Source: Luteimonas padinae
GTDB taxonomy: Bacteria; Pseudomonadota; Gammaproteobacteria; Xanthomonadales; Xanthomonadaceae
DNA: 64,000 nucleotides
NCBI RefSeq assembly: GCF_014652935.1
Contig: NZ_BMZT01000007.1
Span: forward strand, 70,464-134,463
Direction: 5' to 3'
Part shown: one piece after another, positions 42,689 through 51,531 of the stretch
Position numbering within the stretch: the stretch's first letter is position 1
Layout of the letters: every line of letters starts with the position of its first letter
Program-made: the position numbers and the translations under genes
Notes under the pieces: generated by a model
Database searches by the model: none
Seen by the model: the letters and a program-made list of their open reading frames with translations, nothing else
Told to the model about the DNA's origin: nothing

Positions 42689-45472
42689 TCAGTCGCTGTC
42701 CTCGTCCGGCGCGAACACCAGCCCGCGCTCCTCGCGCACCAGGCCTTCGAGCTCGAACGCCGGCGCCGTATCGGCGCCGGGCAACGGCGGCGGCGCGGGC
42801 CTGGCCGGCGCCTCGGTCGCGCCTTCCGGCCGGAACTTCGTGATCTGCTTCCAGGAGCGCGCCAGCGCGTCGGCGAACACCAGCAGCAGGTCGCCGGGCC
42901 GGCCCATGCGCAGCGCGGCGTCGATCGCCGCCTGCTCGTCGGGGATGACCGAGATCGCCCCGTCCGGCACGCCGGCCGCGCGCAGGGCTCGGGCGATGAT
43001 GTTGGGCACCTCGTCGCCGTCGCGGCCGCGCAGGCCGTCGTCGCGGCGGCAGATGTAGTGGTCGAAGCGGCCGGCCACCGCGTCGGCGATCGCGACGATG
43101 TCGTCGTCGCGGCGGTCACCCGGTCCGGCCACCACCACGATGCGGCGGCCGTCCACGTCCAGGCGCTGCGCCAGGTCGGCCATGACGCCGACCGCGTGCG
43201 CGTTGTGCGCATAGTCGAACAGCACCTTGAAGGGGTGTTCGCTGAAGACGTTCATGCGCCCCGGCGCCTGGAAGAAGGTGGTGTCGAAGGTGCGCAGGCC
43301 CTGGCGGATGTCGTCGAGCCGGATGCCCATCGCGAACGCCATCGACGCGGCGAACATCGCGTTCTGCACGTTGTGCAGCGCGCGGCCCTCGAGCGTCGCC
43401 GGCACCAGGTGGGTCCACAGCAGCGGGATCTGGGTGCCCTTGTCGTACAGCGTGATCATGTGGCCGTTGACGCCTTCCTCCAGCGCACAGGCGCGGCCGC
43501 CGGCGCGCACGTGCTCGCGCACCAGCGGGTGGCCGGGGTTCATGGTCACGTAGCAGATGGTGCGCGCGCGGGTGTAGCCGGACATGCGCAGCACGTTGGG
43601 GTCGTCGGCGTTGAGCACTGCGCATTCCGTGGCGACCTCGACCACGATGCGCTTGATTTCCGCCAGCTGCTCCAGGGTGTCGATGCCCTTGAGCCCGAGG
43701 TGGTCGGACTGGACGTTGATCACCGCGCCCACGTCGACCTTGGTCACGCCCATGCCCGCGCGCAGCAGGCCGCCGCGGGCGGTCTCGAGCACCGCGAAGT
43801 CGATCGTGGGGTCGCGCAGCACCATGCGCGCCGACACCGGGCCGGTCATGTCGCCCTCGACGGTGCGGTTGCCGTCGATGTACACGCCGTCGGTGGTGGT
43901 GAGGCCGGGCGTGTGGCCCGACATCTTGGCGATGTGGGCGAGCATGCGCGCAGTGGTGGTCTTGCCGTTGGTGCCGGTGACCGCGGCGATCGGCACGCGC
44001 TTGGGCGAGCCGGGCGGGAACAGCATGTCGATCACCGGCCCGGCGGCGTCGCGCGGCGTGCCCTCGCTGGGCGCGACGTGCATGCGGAAGCCGGGGGCGG
44101 CGTTGACCTCGCAGATCGCGCCGCCGATGGCGCGGTGGCTTTCCGAGATGTCCGGGGTGATGAAGTCCACGCCGCCGACGTCGAGGCCGATCGCGCGCAC
44201 CGCGCGCACCGCCATCTCGCGGTTGTCGGGGTGGATCAGGTCGGTGACGTCGGTGGCGGTGCCGCCGGTGGACAGGTTGGCGGTGGAGCGCAGGTAGACG
44301 ACCTCGCCGTCGGCGGGCACCGAGTCTCCGTCGTAGCCCGCGCGCGCCATCATCAGTCCGGCCTCGCGGTCGAGCTCGATGCGGGTGAGGACCTTCTCGT
44401 GGCCGACGCCGCGGCGCGGGTCGCGGTTCACCGCATCGACCAGCGCGGCGATGGTGCTGCGGCCGTCGCCGACAACGTGGCCGGGCGTGCGCCGCGTGGC
44501 TGCCACCAGCTGGCCGTCGACCACCAGCAGGCGGTGGTCGTCGCCGGGCTGGAAGGTCTCGACGATCACCGAGCGCGAATGCTCCTGCGCGGCCGCGAAG
44601 GCGGCGCGGATCTCGTCGTCCTCCCTGATGTCGATGGTGATGCCGCGGCCGTGGTTGCCGTTCCAGGGCTTCAGCACCACGGAGCCGCCGAGCCTGCGCG
44701 CGGCCTTGATCGCGTCGGTCTGGCTGGACACCAGCACCTGGCGCGGCACCGGCAGCCCGAGCGCGCCGAGGATCCGGTTGGTCTCCTCCTTGTCGCTGGC
44801 CAGCTCCACCGCGATGTGCGGCGTGCGCCCGGTGACCGTGGCCTGGATGCGCTGCTGGTAGCGGCCGTGGCCGAACTGCACCAGCGAGCGGTCGTTGAGC
44901 CGAAGCCACGGCACCCCGCGCTCTTCGGCCGCACGCACCAGCGACGCGGTCGATGGACCCAGCGCGCGGCGCTGGGCATAGCGGATGAAGCCGTCGCGCG
45001 CCTCGTCCCAGGCCCAGTCGGCGGGCACGCTGCCGGCCGGATGCAGCGCGTCGGGCAGCAGCGAGGCGACCAGGCGCAGCGCCAGCTCGCCGGCGGCGAT
45101 GCCCTCCTCGCGCTGCACGTACTCGTAGACGACGGTGTACACGCCGGGGCGGCCATCGACGCTGCGGGTCTTGCCGAAGGTGACGTCCTCGCCGGCGATG
45201 TTCTGGAGTTCGATCGCGACGTGCTCGAGCACGTGTCCCAGCCACGTGCCGTCGTCCTCGCGCATGCGGCGCACGAAGCCGCCGGGCTGGCGGTAGGAGC
45301 AGCCGTGCTCGGCCAGGCCGGGCAGGGCGGCCACCAGGCCGTCGATGAAGCCGGCACCCAGGCGCGCGGTCGGCCACTGTTCAAGTTCGCCCAGGTCCAG
45401 CAGCAGCCGGATCACCGGGAAGTGCGCATGCAGGGACGGGCCAACGTAGACGGAGCGTTCGAGGATGCGCAT
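42689..45472 (-). CDS. cphA: Cyanophycin synthetase
   Basis: A 927-residue enzyme that polymerises aspartate with arginine side chains into the storage polymer cyanophycin, using two ATP per unit. The N-terminal domain (1-160) begins MRILERSVYVGPSLHAHFPV. The ATP-grasp domain (about 210-470) has VVLKPWNGNHGRGI and GDDHRLLVVDGQL. The Mur ligase half has GTNGKTTTARML and ETARGGLLRAGMG. The C-terminal 50 residues are Pro/Ala-rich. The start at 45472 follows the cphB stop by 14 bases. It is the core gene of a complete cyanophycin cluster in a heterotroph. Confidence 0.95.
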   Translation of the reverse strand: MRILERSVYVGPSLHAHFPVIRLLLDLGELEQWPTARLGAGFIDGLVAALPGLAEHGCSYRQPGGFVRRMREDDGTWLGHVLEHVAIELQNIAGEDVTFGKTRSVDGRPGVYTVVYEYVQREEGIAAGELALRLVASLLPDALHPAGSVPADWAWDEARDGFIRYAQRRALGPSTASLVRAAEERGVPWLRLNDRSLVQFGHGRYQQRIQATVTGRTPHIAVELASDKEETNRILGALGLPVPRQVLVSSQTDAIKAARRLGGSVVLKPWNGNHGRGITIDIREDDEIRAAFAAAQEHSRSVIVETFQPGDDHRLLVVDGQLVAATRRTPGHVVGDGRSTIAALVDAVNRDPRRGVGHEKVLTRIELDREAGLMMARAGYDGDSVPADGEVVYLRSTANLSTGGTATDVTDLIHPDNREMAVRAVRAIGLDVGGVDFITPDISESHRAIGGAICEVNAAPGFRMHVAPSEGTPRDAAGPVIDMLFPPGSPKRVPIAAVTGTNGKTTTARMLAHIAKMSGHTPGLTTTDGVYIDGNRTVEGDMTGPVSARMVLRDPTIDFAVLETARGGLLRAGMGVTKVDVGAVINVQSDHLGLKGIDTLEQLAEIKRIVVEVATECAVLNADDPNVLRMSGYTRARTICYVTMNPGHPLVREHVRAGGRACALEEGVNGHMITLYDKGTQIPLLWTHLVPATLEGRALHNVQNAMFAASMAFAMGIRLDDIRQGLRTFDTTFFQAPGRMNVFSEHPFKVLFDYAHNAHAVGVMADLAQRLDVDGRRIVVVAGPGDRRDDDIVAIADAVAGRFDHYICRRDDGLRGRDGDEVPNIIARALRAAGVPDGAISVIPDEQAAIDAALRMGRPGDLLLVFADALARSWKQITKFRPEGATEAPARPAPPPLPGADTAPAFELEGLVREERGLVFAPDEDSD

Positions 45473-45486
45473 GGGTGTCTGCCTTG

Positions 45487-46326
45487 TCAGGTCTTGCGGG
45501 TGGCGAGTCGTCCGGCGGACGCGCGCCGCGTGTGCAGGTTGAACGTGGCGCCGGCGATGAGGATGTGGACGCCCAGGCCGAGCATGCAGACCGGATCGTC
45601 CTCGTCGGCGTGCGCCATCGAGGAGAACTGCAGGTCGTGGGCGTCGACCACGGTCACCGCGCCGCTGCCCTCGACCTCGAGCGTGTCGTCGGGCGAAATG
45701 AAGGCCGCGGTGTCCTCGTCCAGGCCGATGCCGATGGCGAACGGGTTGTAGGCCAGCGCGGCGGTCAGGCGGCCGAGGCGGTCGCGCTGGCGGAAGTGCT
45801 GGTCGATGACGAAGCGGTTGGTCAGGCCGAGCCCGGGCGCCAGGCGCACGCTGCTGGCGCGCGGCGACGAGCCTTCCTTGCCGAAGGCGATCATGTGCTC
45901 GCTCAGGAAGCCCGCGCCGGCGCTGGTGCCGGCCACGGTGACCCCGCGCGCGTTGCACAGGCGCAGCGTGCGCGCGACGTCGGTGCCGCCGAGGATGGTG
46001 GACAGCCGCAGCTGGTTGCCGCCGGTCAGGAAGATGCCGCTGGCCTCGGACAGGCGCTGGATGCGGCCGGGCTCCTGGCAGTCGCGGCGGGTGTCGAAAT
46101 CCATCACGTCGACGCGCTCCACGCCCATCCCGCGGAACAGCGCCTGGTAGTTCAGGCCGCTGTCCTTCAGGCGGCTCGCCGTCGGGATGACCACGATGTC
46201 GGCGTCGCCGCCGCCGCTGAGCTCGACGAAGCGCGCGAGGATGCGCGGGTTCGTGTCCTTGTCCTCCGCACCGCCGATCGGGATGATCCAGCCGCGTTGT
46301 TCCCCGTTGACGGGCTTGCTTGGCAT
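45487..46326 (-). CDS. cphB: Cyanophycinase
   Basis: A 279-residue S51-family serine peptidase that cuts cyanophycin into beta-Asp-Arg dipeptides. The nucleophile Ser is in VAGTSAGAGFLSEHM, and other family segments are IIPIGGAEDKDTN, FLTGGNQLRLS and IGIGLDEDTAAF. The start at 46326 (MPSKPVNGEQRG) is chosen. An upstream ATG at 46371 lies inside iadA and would add 15 unlike residues. There is no signal peptide, so it acts on intracellular granules. It sits between iadA and cphA. Confidence 0.93.
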   Translation of the reverse strand: MPSKPVNGEQRGWIIPIGGAEDKDTNPRILARFVELSGGGDADIVVIPTASRLKDSGLNYQALFRGMGVERVDVMDFDTRRDCQEPGRIQRLSEASGIFLTGGNQLRLSTILGGTDVARTLRLCNARGVTVAGTSAGAGFLSEHMIAFGKEGSSPRASSVRLAPGLGLTNRFVIDQHFRQRDRLGRLTAALAYNPFAIGIGLDEDTAAFISPDDTLEVEGSGAVTVVDAHDLQFSSMAHADEDDPVCMLGLGVHILIAGATFNLHTRRASAGRLATRKT

Positions 46327-46342
46327 CGATGGCTCCGCTGCT

Positions 46343-47518
46343 TCAGGTGTGTTGCGTTTCGAACGTACCACGGCGCACCACGGCGCCCCCGCGCACGTGC
46401 ACGCGTCCCCGCGCGATCACGTCGGTGACCTCGCCGGCGTCGTCCAGCGCCACCAGGTCGGCGTCGCCGCCGACCGCGATCCGGCCCTTGCCGGGCAGGC
46501 GCAGCAGGTCGGCGACGTTGCTGGTGAACGCCGGCAGCGCGACCTCCAGCGACACCCCGCGCGCGAGCAGCTCGCGCAGGGTCTCGATGAGCACGCCCGA
46601 GTGGCCGACGTCCATGCTGCACACGCGGCCCTGGTCGTCGAAGCAGGGCAGGCAGCCGCCGGCGTCCGAGCTGACCGTCACCCGTTCGCGCGGCGCGCCG
46701 CTGGCGAAGTAGCGGACCAGGGCGTCGGCGGCGCTCCACGCGTCTTCGCCGTCGGCCACCGGGAAGGCGGTGATGTCGATGCAGCAGCCGCGGCGCGCGA
46801 GCTCGATGGCTTCGTCGAACAGGGCGCGGCGGCGGTTGACGTGGGTGGGGTTGAAGACGCGCGGCGGCAGCTCGCTCGCGTCGAGCGCGCGGCGCACCAG
46901 GTCGAGGCCGCGCGGCCCGTCGCCCAGGTGCAGGTGGACGATGCCGGCCTTGCCGGTCATCAGCCCGGCCACGTGGGTCTCGGAGGCGATGCGCAGCAGC
47001 TCGTCGAGCGTCGGCTGGCTTGAGCGGTGGTCGCTGATGGCCAGCTCGCCGACGCCGATGAGGCAGTCGATGAAGGCAAGATCCGCGCGCAGGCTGCCGG
47101 TGAGCGTGGCCGGCGGCACGTGGTAGCCGCCGGCATGGCCCCAGGCCGAGAGGCCTTCCTCACGCAGCGCGTTGATCCCGGCGACGAGCTCGCGCGTGCC
47201 GCGCGCGACGTCGTCGGTGCCGAGCAGCCCGACCACGGTGGTTACGCCGCCGCGGGTGTAGCGCGAGAGCATCGGCGCCGGCACGCGGCTGGCGAAGCCG
47301 GCCTCGCCGCCGCCGCCGGTCACGTGCACGTGGCCGTCGATGAAGCCCGGCAGCAGGCGCCGTCCTTCGAGGTCCAGGGTGGCGGCGACAAGCGCCTCCG
47401 GCAGCGCCGGCGCCTCCGCGCCCATCCACAGCACCTTGCCGCCGCCGACCAGCAGGTCGTGCCGTCCGAGCGCCGCGGGCGCATACACGTCCGCGTTGCG
47501 GACCAGCATCATCGTCAT
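46343..47518 (-). CDS. iadA: Isoaspartyl dipeptidase
   Basis: A 391-residue amidohydrolase that hydrolyses beta-aspartyl dipeptides, such as beta-Asp-Arg from cyanophycinase, into aspartate and arginine. The zinc motif is FIDGHVHVTGGGGE. Other family segments are WGHAGGYHVPP, IVHLHLGDG, FNPTHVNRRR and SSDAGGCLPCFDDQG. Alternative starts exist at 47512 and 47509 (MTMM...). It is the first gene of the cyanophycin operon, 16 bases before cphB, so polymer breakdown and synthesis are co-expressed. It is divergent from the Pat-like gene, with 95 bp between. Confidence 0.93.
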   Translation of the reverse strand: MTMMLVRNADVYAPAALGRHDLLVGGGKVLWMGAEAPALPEALVAATLDLEGRRLLPGFIDGHVHVTGGGGEAGFASRVPAPMLSRYTRGGVTTVVGLLGTDDVARGTRELVAGINALREEGLSAWGHAGGYHVPPATLTGSLRADLAFIDCLIGVGELAISDHRSSQPTLDELLRIASETHVAGLMTGKAGIVHLHLGDGPRGLDLVRRALDASELPPRVFNPTHVNRRRALFDEAIELARRGCCIDITAFPVADGEDAWSAADALVRYFASGAPRERVTVSSDAGGCLPCFDDQGRVCSMDVGHSGVLIETLRELLARGVSLEVALPAFTSNVADLLRLPGKGRIAVGGDADLVALDDAGEVTDVIARGRVHVRGGAVVRRGTFETQHT

Positions 47519-47613
47519 CGCCGAAGGTTGGACAGCGCCGCGCGCGACGTCAAGCGAGGGCCGCGGAAGGCGGTGGTATCGTCGGGTCCCCCTCCAAACC
47601 CGGTCGTCCACGA

Positions 47614-50316
47614 ATGGGTACCTACGCGCTCGGATCCGTGTTCTCGCCGGCCTCGGTGGCGCTGGTGGGCGGGAGTCCGCGCGAACGGTCGCTGGGCCGG
47701 CTGGTGCTGCGCCAGATCATCGATGGCGGCTTCCGCGGCCGCATCGGCGTGGTCAACAAGCGCTATCCCGAGCTGGAAGGCGTGGCGGCCGCGCCGCGCC
47801 TGGACGCGCTCGGCTTCGCGCCGGAACTGGTGCTGGTGGCGACGCCGCCGGCCACGGTGGCGCGGGTGGCGATGCGCGCCGCCGACGCCGGCGCGCGCGC
47901 GCTGATCGTGCTGACCCGCGACATGGGCGAGGGGCCAGGCTCGCACAACGAGGCGCTGCAGGCGATCGCGCGCGAGCGCGGCCTGCGCGTGGTCGGGCCG
48001 AACTGCCTGGGCGTGATCGCGCCGCACTCGAAGTTGTTCGCGAGCTTCGCCGCGCACCGGCCGCCGGCGGGCGACCTGGCGCTGGTGTCGCAGTCGGGCG
48101 CGATCGGCGCGGCGATGATCGAATGGGCGAGCACGCGCGGGCTGGGCTTCTCCGCCGTGGTCTCGCTGGGCGACGGCATCGACGTCGACTTCGGCGACCT
48201 GCTGGACTGGTTCGCCACCGACCGCCACACCCGCGCGATCCTGCTCTACCTCGAGCGCGTGCGCGACGCGCGCAAGTTCCTGTCGGCGGCGCGCGCCGCG
48301 GCCCGCGGCAAACCGGTGGTGGTGGTGCGTCCCGGGCGCCACGCGCGGCGCCCGGGTCCGCTGTCGAGCCACGCCGCCACGCTGGCCACGCCGGACGCCG
48401 TCTACGACGCCGCCTTCCGCCGCGCCGGCCTGCTGCGCGTGCATGCGCTGGACGAGCTGTTCGCCGCGGCGGAGACCCTGTCGCACCTGGGCAGCGTGCC
48501 CGGCAAGCGCCTGGCGGTGCTGACCAACGGCGCCGGCACCGGCCTGCTCGCGCTCGACCGCCTGCAGGACCTGGGCGGCCGGCCGGCGAAGCTTGCCGAC
48601 GCCACGGTGGCGCGGCTGGACGGCGAACTGGTCCGTGGCTGGTCGCGCGCCAATCCGGTCGACCTGCTCGGCGACGCCGACGGTGCACGCTATGCCGCCG
48701 GCCTGCAGGCCCTGCTCGACGATCCCGGCAACGACGCCGTGCTGGCGGTGAACGTGCCGACCGTGCTGTCCGATCCACGCGAGACCGCGGAAGCCACGGT
48801 GCGCGTGCTGCAGCAGCGTCCGCGCGGTGCGCCGAAGAAGCCGGTGCTGGCGCTGTGGCTGGGCGACGATGGCGGCGCATCGGGACTGCTCGGGGCCGCC
48901 GGCGTGCCGACCTATGCCAGCGAAGCCGAGGCCGTGCGCGGCTTCATGTACCTGGTGCGGCACCGCGAGGCGCAGGCGGCGCTGATGGAGACGCCGCCGA
49001 GCCTGCCGGAGGACTTCGCGGTGGACCGCGCGGCCGCGCAGGCGCTGGTGGCCGCGGCGCTGGCCGAAGGCCGCGAATGGCTGGACCCCGTCGCCACCGC
49101 GCGCCTGCTTGGCGCCTACGGCATCGCCATCGCCGCGCCGGTGCTGGCCGCCGACGCCGATGCCGCGGTCGAGGCGGCGCGGCCCCTGCTGGACGCCGGG
49201 CACACTGTGGCGGTCAAGGTGCTGTCGCCGGACATCGCGCACAAGAGCGACGTCGACGGCGTGCGCCTGCACCTGGCCAGCGCGGCGGCGGTGCGCGAGG
49301 CGGCCGGCGAGATCATCGCGCGCGCGCGCCGGCTGCGGCCGGACGCCCGCATCGACGGCGTCAGCGTGCATCCGATGGTGCTGCGGGCGAAGGCGCGCGA
49401 GGTCATCGCCGGCATCGCCGACGACCCGGTGTTCGGCCCGGTGGTGGTGTTCGGCCGCGGCGGCACCGCGGTCGAGGTGATCGACGACAAGGCACTGGCG
49501 CTGCCGCCGCTGGACCTGCGCCTGGCGCACGAGCTGATCGGCCGCACGCGGGTCTCGCGCATCCTGCGCGCCTACCGCGATGTGCCCGCCGCCGACGAGC
49601 GCGCGCTGGCGCTGGTGCTGGTGAAGCTGGCGCAGCTGGCCGCCGACATCCCCGAGGTGCGCGAGGTCGATATCAACCCGCTGCTGGCCGACGCCGACGG
49701 TGCCGTGGCGCTGGACGCCCGCATCGCGGTGGCGCCCTCGACGCGGCTGCACCGCGGCCGCGGCCATCCGCGCTTCGCGGTGTTCCCGTATCCGACCGAG
49801 CTGGAGCGCACGCTGCTGCTGTCCAGCGGCCGCGAGGCCTTCGTGCGCCCGGTGCGCCCGGAGGACGACGCCATGTTCCGGCGCTTCTTCGAACAGGTCA
49901 GCGCCGACGACCTGCGCCTGCGCTTCTTCCGCGCCGTGCGCGACTTCAGCCACGACTTCATCGCCCGCCTGGTGCAGCTGGACTACGCGCGCTCGATGGC
50001 GCTGGTGGCGATCGACTCGGTCAGCGGCGAGATGCTCGGCGCGGTGCGCCTGCTGGCCGACTCCGATTTCGAGCGCGGCGAATACGGAATCATGGTGCGC
50101 TCCGACCTCAAGGGCGCCGGCCTGGGCTGGCGGCTGATGCAGGAGATGATCGAAGTCGCGCGCTGGATGGGCCTGTCCACCATCGAGGGCCAGGTGCTGC
50201 GCGAGAACAGCACCATGCTCGCCATGTGCCGGCGCCTCGGCTTCCAGGTGGTTCCGGACCCGGACGACGCCACCCTGATGCTGGTCACCCTCCCCGTCGA
50301 AGCCGCCCCCCTGTAG
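47614..50316 (+). CDS. Pat-like protein acetyltransferase (acyl-CoA synthetase-GNAT fusion)
   Basis: A 900-residue fusion. The NDP-forming acyl-CoA synthetase region comprises a CoA-binding part (about 10-130, SVALVGGSPRERSLGRLVLR), a succinyl-CoA ligase-like part (about 145-290, ALVSQSGAIGAAMIEWA) and an ATP-grasp part (about 480-700). A GNAT domain follows at the C-terminus (about 730-890, FVRPVRPEDDAMFRRFF, VRSDLKGAGLGWRLM). Pat/PatZ proteins acetylate lysines of metabolic enzymes such as acetyl-CoA synthetase. The synthetase part keeps a His (SSHAATLATPDAVYDAAF) where ADP-forming enzymes have the phosphorylated His. The TAG stop is part of a GTAG REP head. Confidence 0.88.
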   Translation: MGTYALGSVFSPASVALVGGSPRERSLGRLVLRQIIDGGFRGRIGVVNKRYPELEGVAAAPRLDALGFAPELVLVATPPATVARVAMRAADAGARALIVLTRDMGEGPGSHNEALQAIARERGLRVVGPNCLGVIAPHSKLFASFAAHRPPAGDLALVSQSGAIGAAMIEWASTRGLGFSAVVSLGDGIDVDFGDLLDWFATDRHTRAILLYLERVRDARKFLSAARAAARGKPVVVVRPGRHARRPGPLSSHAATLATPDAVYDAAFRRAGLLRVHALDELFAAAETLSHLGSVPGKRLAVLTNGAGTGLLALDRLQDLGGRPAKLADATVARLDGELVRGWSRANPVDLLGDADGARYAAGLQALLDDPGNDAVLAVNVPTVLSDPRETAEATVRVLQQRPRGAPKKPVLALWLGDDGGASGLLGAAGVPTYASEAEAVRGFMYLVRHREAQAALMETPPSLPEDFAVDRAAAQALVAAALAEGREWLDPVATARLLGAYGIAIAAPVLAADADAAVEAARPLLDAGHTVAVKVLSPDIAHKSDVDGVRLHLASAAAVREAAGEIIARARRLRPDARIDGVSVHPMVLRAKAREVIAGIADDPVFGPVVVFGRGGTAVEVIDDKALALPPLDLRLAHELIGRTRVSRILRAYRDVPAADERALALVLVKLAQLAADIPEVREVDINPLLADADGAVALDARIAVAPSTRLHRGRGHPRFAVFPYPTELERTLLLSSGREAFVRPVRPEDDAMFRRFFEQVSADDLRLRFFRAVRDFSHDFIARLVQLDYARSMALVAIDSVSGEMLGAVRLLADSDFERGEYGIMVRSDLKGAGLGWRLMQEMIEVARWMGLSTIEGQVLRENSTMLAMCRRLGFQVVPDPDDATLMLVTLPVEAAPL

Positions 50317-50411
50317 GAGCAGCTACAGCTGCGACCCTGCGGATGTAGGAGCAGCTACAGCTGCGACCCCGGCACGCCACAAGGACGGTCGCAGCTTCAG
50401 CTGCTCCTACA
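50312..50411. repeat. Triplet of GTAG-type REP sequences
   Basis: Two direct copies of a 24-bp unit beginning tgtaggagcagctacagctg lie at 50312-50335 and 50344-50367. An inverted, slightly changed copy lies at 50388-50411. Each has an internal palindrome-like agctacagct core. The first copy contains the stop codon of the preceding gene. GTAG-headed REPs are known from Stenotrophomonas; no RAYT transposase is in the window. Confidence 0.85.
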
Positions 50412-50463
50412 GGCGGGCGTCGGGAGGCGCCGGTGGGCGTCGGTGGGCGATAATCGCGCGGCC

Positions 50464-51531
50464 ATGCGCAAGATCCTCCACATCGACATGGACGCCTTCT
50501 ACGCGTCGGTGGAGCAGCGCGACGATCCCGGCCTGCGCGGCCGCCCGGTGGTGGTGGCCTGGCGCGGCGCGCGCTCGGTGGTGTGCGCGGCGTCGTACGA
50601 GGCGCGGGTGTTCGGCGTGCGCTCGGCGATGCCGGCCGCGCGCGCCGAGCGGCTGTGCCCGGAGGCGGTGTTCGTGCCGCCGGACTTCGCGCGCTACAAG
50701 GCGGTGTCGAAGCAGGTGCGGGAGATCTTCCTGCGCCACACCGACCTGGTGCAACCGCTGTCGCTGGACGAGGCCTACCTCGACGTGACCGCGCCGAAGG
50801 TCGCCTCGCCCAGCGCCACCGAGTCCGCGCGCATGATCCGCGCCGAGATCCGCGAGGCGACCTCGCTTACCGCGTCGGCGGGCGTCGCGCCGAACAAGTT
50901 CCTCGCCAAGATCGCCTCCGACTGGAACAAGCCCGACGGGCTGTTCGTGGTGAAGCCGTCGCAGGTCGAGGCCTTCCTGACGCCACTGCCGGTGTCGAAG
51001 ATCCCCGGCGTGGGCAAGGTGATGGAGAAGAAGCTGGCCGACATCGGCGTGGCCACCGTCGGCGAACTGCGCGGCTTCGCGCTGGAGGAGCTGCAGGCGC
51101 GCTTCGGCCGCTTCGGCGCCGGCCTGTACCGGCGCGCCCGCGGCATCGACGAGCGCCCGGTCGAACCCGACCAGCCGGTGCAGTCGATTTCCACCGAGGA
51201 CACCTTCGCCAGCGACCTGCGCCTGGACGAGCTGGGTCCGGCGATCGAGGCGCTGGCCGCCAAGGCCTGGGCCGCGACCCGGAAGACCGAGCGCGTTGGC
51301 CGCACGGTGGTGCTGAAGCTCAAGACGTCGGACTTCCGCATCCTGACCCGCAGCTTCACGCCCGACGCGCCGCCCGCGTCGGAGGCGGAGTTCGTCGCCA
51401 TCGCGCTGGCGCTGCGCGAGCGCGTGCAGCTGCCGGCCTCGACCCGCTACCGGCTGGCCGGCGTCGGCCTGGCCGGATTCCGCGACGCCGACGAAGTGCC
51501 GGTCCAGGCGCCGCTGTTCGCATCCGCCTGA
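50464..51531 (+). CDS. dinB: DNA polymerase IV
   Basis: A 355-residue Y-family translesion polymerase. Catalytic acids are Asp8 (HIDMDAFYASVE) and the Asp/Glu of PLSLDEAYLDV. It also has SAGVAPNKFLAKIASDWNKP, the helix-hairpin-helix KIPGVGKVMEKKL, the little-finger domain (about 240-345) and a C-terminal clamp-binding QAPLF. It copies past damaged bases with low fidelity. The ATG at 50464 lacks a ribosome site. A GATAAT element at 50449-50454 would start RNA only 1-4 bases before it, so it may be leaderless. I see no clear LexA box. Its 3' end overlaps the convergent gene by 85 bp. Confidence 0.95.
   Translation: MRKILHIDMDAFYASVEQRDDPGLRGRPVVVAWRGARSVVCAASYEARVFGVRSAMPAARAERLCPEAVFVPPDFARYKAVSKQVREIFLRHTDLVQPLSLDEAYLDVTAPKVASPSATESARMIRAEIREATSLTASAGVAPNKFLAKIASDWNKPDGLFVVKPSQVEAFLTPLPVSKIPGVGKVMEKKLADIGVATVGELRGFALEELQARFGRFGAGLYRRARGIDERPVEPDQPVQSISTEDTFASDLRLDELGPAIEALAAKAWAATRKTERVGRTVVLKLKTSDFRILTRSFTPDAPPASEAEFVAIALALRERVQLPASTRYRLAGVGLAGFRDADEVPVQAPLFASA

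Noticed and set aside
50312-50411. CRISPR array
   Set aside because: There are only three units, one inverted, with short irregular spacers, and no cas genes. The units are REP palindromes.
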